A DNA stretch of 64,000 nt from Caedibacter sp052030685 (GCF_052030685.1 NZ_JBQAJM010000006.1:1-64000); one strand, 5' to 3'. Shown: positions 8,090-17,833, counted from the stretch's first letter. Notes: generated from the sequence alone by a model not told the origin. A program made the numbers and translations.

Positions 8090-9649
8090 ATGAAAAAATT
8101 ACCAATAGGCTACTCCAGTCTGGCTGAAATGATTAATGGCAATACCATTTATGTTGATAAGACAAAACACATATACGACATTGCCAATAATGGCAAATAC
8201 TACTTTCTATCTCGCCCGCGACGTTTTGGCAAAAGTCTGACGATTGATACGTTAAAGCAGTTATTTCTTGGTAAACGCGCGCTTTTTAAAGGTTTATATA
8301 TCGAAGACAAATGGGATTTTGATGAGACATTTCCTGTAATACATCTAAGCTTTGGGCGCTCTAAATCGGTATTTTCTGAAACATCATTGCTACAATGGGT
8401 CACGCGCCAGTTGAGTGACAATGCCAAACTTTACGATATTGAGCTAGATACCAACGCGCACTACGACCTGCAACTTGACCAACTGATTAAAGCACTCTAT
8501 CAAAAACATAAACAACGCGTGGTATTTCTAGTTGATGAATATGACAAACCGATCCTTGATATAATTAGTGACTCTAAGCAAGCCACTAGAAACCGTGAAA
8601 TATTAAAAGGGCTTTATAGTGTGATCAAAGACAATGATCACTGTTTGCACTTTGTTTTCTTAACGGGTGTCTCAAAATTTTCAAAAGTCAGTCTATTTAG
8701 CGGCTTAAACAACTTAAAGGATATCTCGTTTCATTATCGCTATGCAGATTTATGTGGTTATACCCAACAGGAGCTTGAGACAAACTTTGGTGATTATCTC
8801 AAAGATGTCGATCTGGTTAAGCTAAAGATCTGGTATAACGGCTACAACTTTGCAGGTAGTGAATCACAAAAAGTGTATAATCCGTTTGATATTCTGCTTT
8901 TTTTTGACAATGCCAACAAATATCAAAGCTATTGGTTTGAAACAGGCACCCCCAGTTTCTTGGTGAAATTAATTAGCGAACGCCGCGATATTATTCCTGA
9001 TCTTGAGCACTATGAGGCAACGCCTGATGCCTTAAATAGCATTGATGTCAACAACATGCCCATTGCTGCATTGATGTTACAAAGCGGTTATTTGACGATT
9101 AAAGAACAATTTCATTTCGGTCAAGATCTTTGGTATCGCTTGGATTACCCTAACTTTGAAGTCAAGACCGCTTTAAATAGACAACTTACCAAAATCGGTA
9201 TCACACAAGAAGATGCCACCGCTAATCAACTTGCCATTAATCGCGCCTTATTAACAGATGATTGGCAGCAATTTAAAAAAGCAATTCAAAGCTTTTATAG
9301 CAGCATTCCCTATGATTATTACGCCAAAACACCATTGAGCCGTTATGAGGGCTATTATTGCGCGATTATTTACAGCTATTTCGCAGCCCTTGGTTATGAG
9401 GTAAAACTAGAAGATCACACCTCTGAAGGACGTATTGATATGTCGATTGTTATTCCAAATAATAAGGTGATTATTTTTGAGTTTAAAGTCGGCAATGGCG
9501 AAGATCTTGCGCAAAAAGCGCTGCAGCAAATTATTGATAAAGATTACGCAGTTAAATTCACTCATCTTAAGTTGCCCATATATCAAGTCGGCATTTCATT
9601 TGATCATAACAAGCGCACAATCAATGGTTTTGAGGTGGCTGAGCAATGA
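8090..9649 (+). CDS. AAA-ATPase-like protein with C-terminal PD-(D/E)XK domain
   Basis: 519 residues from the ATG at 8090. A TTG at 8051 is in frame, but M-K-K-L-P-I-G-Y-S-S is how this family usually begins. The N-terminal half has a P-loop variant (S-R-P-R-R-F-G-K-S, about 33-41), a Walker B-like V-V-F-L-V-D-E-Y-D and a sensor stretch F-L-T-G-V-S-K-F. The C-terminus has a PD-(D/E)XK nuclease-like core: E-G-R-I-D-M, then I-I-F-E-F-K-V, then a Q-I/Y motif. This matches the AAA-ATPase-like / DUF1703 family, often present in many copies per genome and of unproven function, with defence or mobile-element roles proposed. It is a single gene with no partner visible, and it converges on the PAS kinase gene with a 28-bp gap. 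Confidence 0.85.
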   Translation: MKKLPIGYSSLAEMINGNTIYVDKTKHIYDIANNGKYYFLSRPRRFGKSLTIDTLKQLFLGKRALFKGLYIEDKWDFDETFPVIHLSFGRSKSVFSETSLLQWVTRQLSDNAKLYDIELDTNAHYDLQLDQLIKALYQKHKQRVVFLVDEYDKPILDIISDSKQATRNREILKGLYSVIKDNDHCLHFVFLTGVSKFSKVSLFSGLNNLKDISFHYRYADLCGYTQQELETNFGDYLKDVDLVKLKIWYNGYNFAGSESQKVYNPFDILLFFDNANKYQSYWFETGTPSFLVKLISERRDIIPDLEHYEATPDALNSIDVNNMPIAALMLQSGYLTIKEQFHFGQDLWYRLDYPNFEVKTALNRQLTKIGITQEDATANQLAINRALLTDDWQQFKKAIQSFYSSIPYDYYAKTPLSRYEGYYCAIIYSYFAALGYEVKLEDHTSEGRIDMSIVIPNNKVIIFEFKVGNGEDLAQKALQQIIDKDYAVKFTHLKLPIYQVGISFDHNKRTINGFEVAEQ

Positions 9650-9677
9650 AAAAAGCGGTGTCTGGCATTGTTATTTT

Positions 9678-10865
9678 CTAATTCTCATCTTCTGTCAGTT
9701 TAAACGGAATATCCACCCATATCTCAGTACCTTGATCAACCACACTGGTTATCCCATACGTGCCATTTAACTGATCTAGGTTGCGCTTAACCATATTCAA
9801 ACCAAACCCAGTACCATGTACTTCACTTTTACGATGCCTTTCAGCGCGATAACCCATCTTGAAAATATCATCTTTATCTTCTTTGGCAATACCAACACCT
9901 GTGTCAGCAACTTTAATTCTCAATAATATATTCTCTTTATTACGTTCAATTATTTTCACAATGACCTCAATTTTACCCTCATGCGTATACTTAACTGAAT
10001 TGGATAACAAGTTGCGTATTATCTGCATAAGCTTGATGTAGTCACCATAAAATCGAGGAATTTTTCTCGGTGTGAAATGGTGATCAAGGACAATATTACG
10101 TTCTCCAATTGCAAGCATTGCAATATTTAATTCCTGCTCAACCATTTTTTCAATATCGATACCAATAGAACACACGCTTTGTCCTTTAGGTTCTTTGGTA
10201 TAAAGATATAGCTGATCTGTCATTTGCGATACTGCATTGAGTCCCTCCAATACCAGACTTAAACTTCGATGAAATAACTCATCCTTAATCTTGGTGCTCA
10301 GCTTTCTTAACAAGGCGATATTCGATAAAGCACCTGTAATCGGCGTTCGTAAATCATGATGAAAATTATGCACAAACTCTTGAATCCACGCTTTTTGCGC
10401 CTCAAGCTCATTTTTTTGCTGTTCTAATAATCTTTCATTTTCTTTACGTTCAGTGATATCAACCGATACACCAACTAAACCGATAACTTTTCCCTTCATG
10501 TTGATTAGACGGTTTTTTTTTGCCAGATATTCAGTACTTCCCGTAGACTCCTCAAAAGTCATTGGTTCTCCTTGCCTTATAACTTGCTGATCGTTAGTGG
10601 ATATCATCCTAGCACACCCTTTAGCTAAAATTTGTAGCTCACTATCATATCGCCCCACTACTTCAGCTTTGTTTTTGAACCCAAGTGCTTTAACATTGGG
10701 CAGATTGATACCCATAATTCTCCCTGCCAAATCCTTCCAATAAATATGTGCATCGACACTATCTATAACCTGCCTTAACATTAAAACTTCTTCTTTCAAT
10801 GTATCATTTTCTTCTTGTAATTGATCAGCTCTACTTTTTATCTCATCGCGTATTATCGAATTCAT
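9678..10865 (-). CDS. Soluble PAS-domain sensor histidine kinase
   Basis: 395 residues with no membrane segment. A coiled coil (about 8-33) leads into a PAS domain (about 35-140, H-I-Y-W-K-D then the V-D-I-T-E-R exit). A second coiled coil (140-165) follows, then HisKA with H-H-D-L-R-T-P, where H170 is the probable phosphorylated residue, and HATPase_c with N-L-L-S-N-S-V-K-Y, D-T-G-V-G-I and G-T-G-F-G-L. All kinase boxes are intact. GAGGTG lies 5 nt before the ATG, and the gene starts 58 bp after the NRPS stop on the same strand, so it is probably the third gene of that operon. I infer a cytoplasmic sensor, possibly of the NRPS product. No response regulator is adjacent; the receiver protein at 17908-19302 is a candidate partner. 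Confidence 0.88.
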   Translation of the reverse strand: MNSIIRDEIKSRADQLQEENDTLKEEVLMLRQVIDSVDAHIYWKDLAGRIMGINLPNVKALGFKNKAEVVGRYDSELQILAKGCARMISTNDQQVIRQGEPMTFEESTGSTEYLAKKNRLINMKGKVIGLVGVSVDITERKENERLLEQQKNELEAQKAWIQEFVHNFHHDLRTPITGALSNIALLRKLSTKIKDELFHRSLSLVLEGLNAVSQMTDQLYLYTKEPKGQSVCSIGIDIEKMVEQELNIAMLAIGERNIVLDHHFTPRKIPRFYGDYIKLMQIIRNLLSNSVKYTHEGKIEVIVKIIERNKENILLRIKVADTGVGIAKEDKDDIFKMGYRAERHRKSEVHGTGFGLNMVKRNLDQLNGTYGITSVVDQGTEIWVDIPFKLTEDEN

Positions 10866-10923
10866 CTATGCACCTCATACAAAGTAGCTAATTTGACATA
10901 ATGCTGATATTTAATGTACTCAT

Positions 10924-13900
10924 CTAAACGCTTGCAATAATATACTCATCAGCACCAATGAGATAAGCCGCAATAGCAACCGCTCCTAGTACAAAGATAA
11001 GTGTCGGAATTTCTCTTTTTACTCGCTTTATCCAGTCGTATAATTTAAACCCAACCTTAGCGCTATTATGACTAAATAAAGCCTCATATTTCGTCCAATT
11101 ATTATCAATCTTCTCCATAATATTCATATGATCTGCGGCAACCTTAATAATCTTTAAAGATTTTAGGTACTTACCAGCATTATTATCTTTAATCTTATAA
11201 CCAAGCTGTTGTGTGGCTTTAAAAAGAATCGCTCTAGTATGCTTGAGTTTACCTGTTGGCTTACACTTGCCAATCGCTATATCATACGCTTTATTTGCCA
11301 ATACTTTTTGTGCATAGTCTGGCTCAAGATCTGCGACTTTCTGGTTAAGGAATTCATCGACAGTTTGCCCCCCTTTATCAGGATCAAAGTGTGGATGATA
11401 TTGTAATGCACGCCCATAAGGAATATGCGAATCTAAAAGGATTAATCTCACATTAGTGTGCCCTTGTTGTTCAAGCCAATACGCCATCTCTAAAGCAATC
11501 AGTCCACCTAATGACCAACCAACCAAGGTTAATTGATCGGCATTGTTGACAATGGAGTTTAATCTCAAATAACACAAATATTGCTGTGCGATTTCTGACA
11601 AGCTCTCAATTTTATTGTCATTTTCAAAGTTATAATTTTCAATACCAACACAAAGATGTGCCGTAGAGAGTTTGTCGACTAATGTTTGATAGACCTCACA
11701 ACCAGCAAAAGCAGGGTGAACAAAACAAAAGACATGTTGACTGACTTTGGTTTGCGACAATATCTTAAGGTGCTCTTTTGTAGTTGATGTACAATCTCGC
11801 ACAATATTAGCGATTGTTTTTAATCTAAAAATATCTGCAACCGTTAGCTTACACTTTAATATTTTTGACATACGATAGGCAGTTGTAATAGCTAAAACAG
11901 AATTGCCACCTAATTTAAAAAAGTCATCATGCATACCAACTAATCTAATATCTAATACACTTTGCCAAAGTTCACAGAGTGCTTTCTCTGTATTTGATAC
12001 GGGCTTGATATATTGCTGACTGACAAAATTGGGCTCTGGCAAAGCACTTTGATCTACCTTACCGTTAATCGTCATTGGCAGGCTGGACAACTCAATCAAA
12101 AATGAAGGCAACATATACCCTGGTAAAAATGCACTAAGTTCCTTGTATATAATTTCTTTTGTCAAACCAGTAGGGTTACCTTTACTTAATACGTAATAGG
12201 CGACAATGTAGTTGTCAGCTTGCTGGTTTTTCTTAGCGACAACACAACCCTGACTGACCCCAGAAATGCGTGTCAATCTTGTCTCAACTTCACCCAGTTC
12301 AATTCTATATCCTCTAATTTTAAGCTGTGAGTCAACTCTTCCTATATACTCTAATTCTGCATTATCAAGCCAACGAGCCAAATCTCCAGTTCTGTAAATT
12401 CGTTCAAACCCCTTTTTCATAGACACTTCATTATAAAACGGATTTTTCATAAAGTATTTATTCGTCAAATCCGGATTGTTGTAATATCCGCGTGATAACC
12501 CCTCACCTGCAACGTAAATCTCGCCGACAACACCAACTGGCATCGGTTTCATATGCTTATCAAGAATATAAACGTTCATGTCAGTAAGCGCTTTACCAAT
12601 TAAAGAATTATTGCATTGTGTCAAATCATCACACATTTGTTTATAAGAAACATGGACTGTAGCTTCTGTAATACCATACATGTTAATGACTTTTGGTGAC
12701 GGGCGCCCTTGCACATTACAAAATTCCCACCATTGTTTTAGCTTATCTGGTGTCAATTTATCACCACCTAATACAATATATCGAAAACTTTCAAGGCTGT
12801 GACACCCTTCTGGTAAGAAACTCAAAAACTCCTGAAAGCGTAAAAACACTGCAGGTGTTTGATTAAATATACTAATCTTATAATCATTGCACAGCCTAAA
12901 AATCTCCGACACATCCAATACTTGTTCATTCGATGGTATAACAAGCATTCCGCCATAGGTTAATGCACCCCATAACTCCCAAACACTAAAATCAAATATA
13001 TAATTATGATACATCATCCATCTGTCATTTTGATTAAAGTCAAAGTGCTGTGACGTTGCTTTGAAAAGCCTCACCAGACTATTGTGCGTTTGCATCACTC
13101 CCTTAGGCACACCCGTGGTACCTGAGGTGTAAATTACATAAGCAAGATTTTCTGGTTTACTATATGCTAATAAATTTTTGCTATCCCCTTGATAGCATTT
13201 ATCTTGATCAACTAACACATAATGCAAACCCATCTCATTTTGGTTTAAAAGTGTCAACTGATTAAAGACTCTAGTCTGTGTAAGTACTAACTGACTTTGT
13301 GTGTCTGTCAACATATATTTTATGCGTTGATGAGGCAAATTTGGGTCGATCGGAACATAAGCAGCTCCTGCCTTAAGCACCGCGAGAATAGAAACAATCA
13401 TTTCCAATGAGCGCTCAAGAAATAATGCAATCAATGTATCTGGCATTAATTCGTCACCGGTCGTCAATAAAAAAGATTGTCTTATATGACGCGCTAGCTG
13501 ATTGCTTTTTATATTTAGTTCTTGATAAGTCAACTCCTCTTCCTCAAAAACAATCGCAATATTATTCGGGGTTCTCGCAACTTGATCCTCGAAAAGCTGA
13601 TATATGGTTTTGTCTTTTGGAAAAGGTGCCTCTGTGCTATTCCAATCATAAACCACCTTCTGATAATCTTTAGCACTTAAAAGACTAATATCTAAAACTT
13701 TGTGATCAAGTGACTTTTCTAAGCCATCTAATAACACAGAGTAACTATCCAAAAGTGATTCAATAAAATACCGAGGATATCTGGCAGACTCAAACTCAAC
13801 TCGACATAAAATCTGATCTTGCTTTAAATCTAGCTCAAAATAAAGCCCATGTTTGACATAGCCTGAATGTGAGTTATTTTGTGTTTGCCTATAGGGATAA

Positions 13901-16824
13901 TGATATATTTCATTAGTTTCCAGATTGAACTGAACATCCGATAGCTGTAATACTTTGTCACGATCAATTGCCAGCAACTGATCATAAGGCAACGCCTGCT
14001 CGATCGATTCGATCACTTTCTTATGAGTATTGACAAGATGCTCTTTTAGCGTGTTCTTTTGGGTGAGGTTAACATCAATAATCACATTATTAATAAAGCA
14101 TCCAACTACCGATTGACATTGCGGTACGTACATTCGCTCATCAACATTAGTAATCACTGCAAAATCTGATTGCTGAGATATCTTGGATAGCATTAGCGTA
14201 AACAAGCCATACAAGACTGAGTATTCACTAATCTTGAGTACATTGGCAACATGCTTGAGCTGATGCCTTACTTGCGTCCCCCAGTCACAACTTAACTGTT
14301 GCCCCTTAACATCCTCTGTCGTTTTTGAAAAACCCATATCAAGCGCTTGACATCTATCCAATTTTTGTTGCCAATACTTTATCTTTTGCTGCATATTCCG
14401 CTGATAATGGTCATTGAGCGACATTGACAATGCGGTGAAATCCACCATCGACTGTTTAACCAATGACCTTTTATCCTCTTGTAAACAAAGATACAAGTCA
14501 GGCAATATAATATTAATGAGCGATGTTGCATCCAAAAGTGCGTGAAAAAATGAAATAAATACATATTGCTTCGCGTCAACATCATCAAGTAGATAGAAGC
14601 GAATAAGCTTATCCTTTTCAATATCAAAGGGTGTCTGATCTATCTGCTTGCAAAATGACTCAAGTGTGTTTTTTTCATTCAGCTTAACATGCTGACACAC
14701 GGCAGGCTGATCAAAATTTAAACGCCGATGTAACTTTCCTGCTTGCTTTTCTTCATAATAAGAACTATGTAGTAGTTCATACTTCGCCATCAGATAATCA
14801 ACCGCAACTTTAAAGATCTTAAAACTAATACGTTCGACATACTCAATGGTGAAACTTTCGTTATAGATCAAAGGTGTGTTCGTTGCTAACACATGATTTA
14901 GAATACTTTTTTCAAAGTGGTGTAAATCATCTGATTGCATTTGAGTTTGTGACGGATGCTGCTTATATTGATCTTCAACATATTCTGAACACAGCAACTC
15001 CTTGATGGTTTTTCCCTTAATTAGATCTAAGGCATCAAAATGGCAACCGATCAATTGCTTCATTCGTACAACAACATCAATCGCCAAAATTGAATTACCG
15101 CCAAGCTGTAAAAAGTGATCTGTCACACCGACTTTATCGACATTCAAAACTCCTTGCCATATTTGGCAGACCTTATTTTCTCTCTCTGTTGATGGTGCAA
15201 CATAGTCAACAACATCGATACTGATCTTAGGTAATGCCTTTCTATCCAATTTACCATTTGCCGTTAGCGGAAAATGCTCAAGCTTGACAATAAAACTTGG
15301 CACCATATACTCAGGCAAAAAGCGTTTGAGGTGCTCGATTATCTGTGAATTACTCATATGACAAGCCTGTTCTTGCGTATAATAGGCCACTAAAGTCTGA
15401 TGCGCATTGCTCGCCACTGCAGGTTCTTTGACAATGACACAACATTGTCTAATGCCATTAAACTTAGATAAGACTTGCTCAATTTCACCCAACTCAATCC
15501 GAAAACCCCTTATCTTGACTTGCGAGTCGTTCCGCCCTAGATATTCAATCTCACCATCGGCTAACTCACGCACTAAATCACCTGTCTTGTACAGTCGATC
15601 ATAGCCTAAGCTTTTTTCTATGCTGCTTGCAAAAGGATTGCTCATAAAAGCCTTTTCGCTGAGGTGAGGTAAATTCAAATAGCCATAAGCAAGACCTATT
15701 CCTGATATGTATAACTCGCCGACATTTCCTTTATCACACAATCGTAATTGCTCATCTAATACATAGAGTTTTATATTATCAATGGCTTTGCCGATGGTGA
15801 CTTTTTTGTCTTGCGCACAATCATGAAAACTAACATCAATCGATGCTTCAGTTGGTCCATATAAATTATGTAAACTAATAGCTAAAAGATGCTCAAAGAC
15901 CTCATAAAATCGATTTTTGATAGAATCGCTTAAAGCCTCTCCACTACAGAATATTCTGCGCAATGCGTATTTTGAGAGCATCTTATTTGCAAGCAAGTCT
16001 AAAAAAACGGATAGCATCGAAGGCACAAAATGTACGATAGTGACTTGTTCCTTAGTGATCATTTGATGAAGATAATCAACATCTTTATGGCCTTCGGGCT
16101 TTGCTATAACGGTTGTTGCACCGTACCAATTTGCCCACAAGAGTTCCCAAACAGACACATCAAAGCTATAAGGTGTCTTCTGCAACACCCTGTCGTTTGC
16201 ACCAATCGGGTATTGCTTTTGCATCCATTGTATGCGGTTGACAACACCTTTGTGAGGCACCATCACACCTTTGGGATTACCCGTTGTTCCCGAGGTGTAG
16301 ATAATATATGCAAGATCATCACCAGATAGGTCATTCTGAAGATTTTCGCTGCTATAGATTGCCGACTGGCTTAATTCATTCGCTTGAACCAAGCCATTAT
16401 CATATCCCAATTGCTCTAGAGCTTGCGTATGCCATGTTTGTGTGAGCAACACCTTGGCGTTACTATCTTGCAGTATGTAGCGCACACGTTCATCTGGAAA
16501 CGTGGGATCAATCGGAACATAGGCGCCACCTGCCTTCAATATTGCCAATATTGCAGTGACCATCTCAAATGACCGATCAAGATATAATGCTATTAACGTG
16601 CCTTTTTTAAAACTTTGACCAGCGCTATCTTCATAACATGCCCTGATTTTTCTTGCAAGTTGATTACTTCTACGATTAAGCACCTCATAACTCAAAGTCT
16701 CATCACCAAAAATCAAAGCAATTGCTTTTGGTGTTTTTTCTACTTGATGCTCAAATAATCGACTGATCACCCTGCTTTTTTCTACGACTAAATTGCTACT
16801 ACGACTTTTCAGATTATTTACCAA
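10924..16824 (-). CDS. Dimodular NRPS, A(Ser)-T-C-A(Thr)-T-TE, with C-terminal membrane anchor
   Basis: 1966 residues. The start is a TTG at 16824 with AAGGGAAG about 9 nt upstream; I see no nearby ATG. Order: A1 (about 20-535), T1 (545-615, L-G-G-N-S at S578), C (635-1050), A2 (1075-1590), T2 (1607-1675, S1642), TE (1696-1910). The TE has G-W-S-L-G-G with S1771, and D1798/H1899 complete a triad. A hydrophobic helix (1938-1957) follows. By alignment to GrsA pocket positions A1 reads DVWHFSLIDK, a serine code as in EntF; A2 reads DFWNVGMVHK, a threonine code. The C-domain motif is F760-H761-A-L-L-D765-A; the usual first His and final Gly are replaced, but the catalytic second His and the Asp remain. 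There is no starter C, epimerase, reductase or MbtH. Predicted product: a Ser-Thr dipeptide or a cyclised or oligomerised derivative, probably made at the membrane. Confidence 0.92.
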   Translation of the reverse strand: MVNNLKSRSSNLVVEKSRVISRLFEHQVEKTPKAIALIFGDETLSYEVLNRRSNQLARKIRACYEDSAGQSFKKGTLIALYLDRSFEMVTAILAILKAGGAYVPIDPTFPDERVRYILQDSNAKVLLTQTWHTQALEQLGYDNGLVQANELSQSAIYSSENLQNDLSGDDLAYIIYTSGTTGNPKGVMVPHKGVVNRIQWMQKQYPIGANDRVLQKTPYSFDVSVWELLWANWYGATTVIAKPEGHKDVDYLHQMITKEQVTIVHFVPSMLSVFLDLLANKMLSKYALRRIFCSGEALSDSIKNRFYEVFEHLLAISLHNLYGPTEASIDVSFHDCAQDKKVTIGKAIDNIKLYVLDEQLRLCDKGNVGELYISGIGLAYGYLNLPHLSEKAFMSNPFASSIEKSLGYDRLYKTGDLVRELADGEIEYLGRNDSQVKIRGFRIELGEIEQVLSKFNGIRQCCVIVKEPAVASNAHQTLVAYYTQEQACHMSNSQIIEHLKRFLPEYMVPSFIVKLEHFPLTANGKLDRKALPKISIDVVDYVAPSTERENKVCQIWQGVLNVDKVGVTDHFLQLGGNSILAIDVVVRMKQLIGCHFDALDLIKGKTIKELLCSEYVEDQYKQHPSQTQMQSDDLHHFEKSILNHVLATNTPLIYNESFTIEYVERISFKIFKVAVDYLMAKYELLHSSYYEEKQAGKLHRRLNFDQPAVCQHVKLNEKNTLESFCKQIDQTPFDIEKDKLIRFYLLDDVDAKQYVFISFFHALLDATSLINIILPDLYLCLQEDKRSLVKQSMVDFTALSMSLNDHYQRNMQQKIKYWQQKLDRCQALDMGFSKTTEDVKGQQLSCDWGTQVRHQLKHVANVLKISEYSVLYGLFTLMLSKISQQSDFAVITNVDERMYVPQCQSVVGCFINNVIIDVNLTQKNTLKEHLVNTHKKVIESIEQALPYDQLLAIDRDKVLQLSDVQFNLETNEIYHYPYRQTQNNSHSGYVKHGLYFELDLKQDQILCRVEFESARYPRYFIESLLDSYSVLLDGLEKSLDHKVLDISLLSAKDYQKVVYDWNSTEAPFPKDKTIYQLFEDQVARTPNNIAIVFEEEELTYQELNIKSNQLARHIRQSFLLTTGDELMPDTLIALFLERSLEMIVSILAVLKAGAAYVPIDPNLPHQRIKYMLTDTQSQLVLTQTRVFNQLTLLNQNEMGLHYVLVDQDKCYQGDSKNLLAYSKPENLAYVIYTSGTTGVPKGVMQTHNSLVRLFKATSQHFDFNQNDRWMMYHNYIFDFSVWELWGALTYGGMLVIPSNEQVLDVSEIFRLCNDYKISIFNQTPAVFLRFQEFLSFLPEGCHSLESFRYIVLGGDKLTPDKLKQWWEFCNVQGRPSPKVINMYGITEATVHVSYKQMCDDLTQCNNSLIGKALTDMNVYILDKHMKPMPVGVVGEIYVAGEGLSRGYYNNPDLTNKYFMKNPFYNEVSMKKGFERIYRTGDLARWLDNAELEYIGRVDSQLKIRGYRIELGEVETRLTRISGVSQGCVVAKKNQQADNYIVAYYVLSKGNPTGLTKEIIYKELSAFLPGYMLPSFLIELSSLPMTINGKVDQSALPEPNFVSQQYIKPVSNTEKALCELWQSVLDIRLVGMHDDFFKLGGNSVLAITTAYRMSKILKCKLTVADIFRLKTIANIVRDCTSTTKEHLKILSQTKVSQHVFCFVHPAFAGCEVYQTLVDKLSTAHLCVGIENYNFENDNKIESLSEIAQQYLCYLRLNSIVNNADQLTLVGWSLGGLIALEMAYWLEQQGHTNVRLILLDSHIPYGRALQYHPHFDPDKGGQTVDEFLNQKVADLEPDYAQKVLANKAYDIAIGKCKPTGKLKHTRAILFKATQQLGYKIKDNNAGKYLKSLKIIKVAADHMNIMEKIDNNWTKYEALFSHNSAKVGFKLYDWIKRVKREIPTLIFVLGAVAIAAYLIGADEYIIASV

Positions 16825-16857
16825 AACGTTAACTTCCCTTAAAAAAATTGAACCTTA

Positions 16858-17172
16858 CTATGACTTGTTATTCTTGGACGCGCATACACGATAGTATATG
16901 GCGGCAATCACAACCGTCACACACGCCACCATCCCTAGCATAAACCCTAATGCCAAAATCCAATCTTCGACTAGGAACCCATAAAGCACACAGACCAATT
17001 GAATCGCCAAAAAACCGATAAACGTCACAATCGATATATTCTCAGACGACTTGAGCTTGATGACTTTGATTGTCTGTGGCAAGAACAGTAATGCATTAAT
17101 AAATAAACTCAACGCAAACATCATTTTCACAATATAGGCATACATAAATTTTATCAGTCCTGCTGTTAGCAT
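16858..17172 (-). CDS. SemiSWEET/PQ-loop-like small membrane protein
   Basis: 104 residues with three predicted membrane helices (about 18-33, 46-64, 68-92). The first contains a P-Q motif (L-L-F-L-P-Q-T-I-K-V-I-K), followed by the S-S-E-N-I-S loop typical of SemiSWEET/MtN3 proteins, which dimerise to move small polar solutes. It starts upstream of the NRPS with only 33 bp between them, so it is the probable first gene of the operon. The annotated ATG has AAGGG immediately before it, which is too close to be ideal; an internal ATG at 17145 with AGGA 12 nt upstream is an alternative. A role moving the NRPS product or a precursor is inference; known SemiSWEETs carry sugars. Confidence 0.75.
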   Translation of the reverse strand: MLTAGLIKFMYAYIVKMMFALSLFINALLFLPQTIKVIKLKSSENISIVTFIGFLAIQLVCVLYGFLVEDWILALGFMLGMVACVTVVIAAIYYRVCASKNNKS

Positions 17173-17396
17173 CCCTTGTTAACTTCACAAAAATTTTATG
17201 CCAAGCTGCGGGGGATAGGGGCAACAGGGACACTGCCCAGACTAACAACTTGGCTATTGGCATTGTCACTGGATATCAACTGAACTTATACGCTCTAAAC
17301 GTATCAAAAAGCATGTGATTGATACAAAACGATGCTCAAACGGACTGTTAAGTTAATGCGGTTAACGCTAAAGTAACAATTCGGCATAGTTAGGTT
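17173..17396. other. Upstream region of the SemiSWEET-NRPS operon
   Basis: About 220 bp without a gene that must carry the operon promoter. I see short inverted pieces around GTTAAC but no operator or promoter I would defend. A family A repeat follows at 17397. Confidence 0.4.
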
Positions 17397-17594
17397 AATG
17401 GCACTACCTTGAAGTAGCTTGTAAATATAGGCTTTGCAATGACGTTAAATCAATCATCCCTGATAAAATGGATTGCCACGCATCCATGCTCGCAATGACA
17501 CCCTCTGACTTGTCATCCGTAAGGCAAGATGGCGTGAGGATCCAATGCGGAGCTGCCATGGATGGTTAATGATCCTGCTAAAGGTAGTGCCATT
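17397..17594. mobile_element. Repeat family A, copy 1 (MITE-like)
   Basis: 198 bp bounded by perfect 14-bp inverted repeats, AATGGCACTACCTT (17397-17410) and AAGGTAGTGCCATT (17581-17594). The interior carries GTGAGGATCCAATGCGGAGC and CATTGCGAGCATGGATGCGT-type stretches found in the other copies. It is inverted relative to the copies at 20976 and 21990. No coding capacity and no clear target duplication. Confidence 0.7.
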
Positions 17595-17653
17595 GGAATA
17601 TAGGTGACTTTTACTGCTAGGTAAAATATAAACACATGGAGAGCAGAACAAAA

Positions 17654-17833
17654 ATGTTAAAATCATTGACTGAATACATCAATCAAAAACGTAATTCACC
17701 ACTAAAACATCTCAGCAAAAAAGAGACTCAAAATATTATCGATACTGACATGCCGGAATCAGTAAAAGTTGAGATATTGAAAAGAGCAGCCCAGTCAGAT
17801 AATGATAGCATTGTGCACAAGCGTAAAAAATAG
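17654..17833 (+). CDS. Small basic hypothetical protein
   Basis: 59 residues from the ATG at 17654, which has GGAG 11 nt upstream; an ATG 18 nt earlier lacks a site. Lys/Arg-rich, with a predicted helix-rich layout (L-T-E-Y-I-N-Q-K-R at the start, then E-S-V-K-V-E-I-L-K-R-A-A) and a basic tail. No homologue is recognised. It begins about 60 bp after a family A repeat and converges on the PAS/receiver gene. Coding status is plausible but unproven. Confidence 0.4.
   Translation: MLKSLTEYINQKRNSPLKHLSKKETQNIIDTDMPESVKVEILKRAAQSDNDSIVHKRKK

Noticed and set aside
10924..16824. Siderophore synthetase
   Set aside because: It has an EntF-like Ser code but no starter condensation domain, no aryl-acid genes and no siderophore export or uptake genes in the window.
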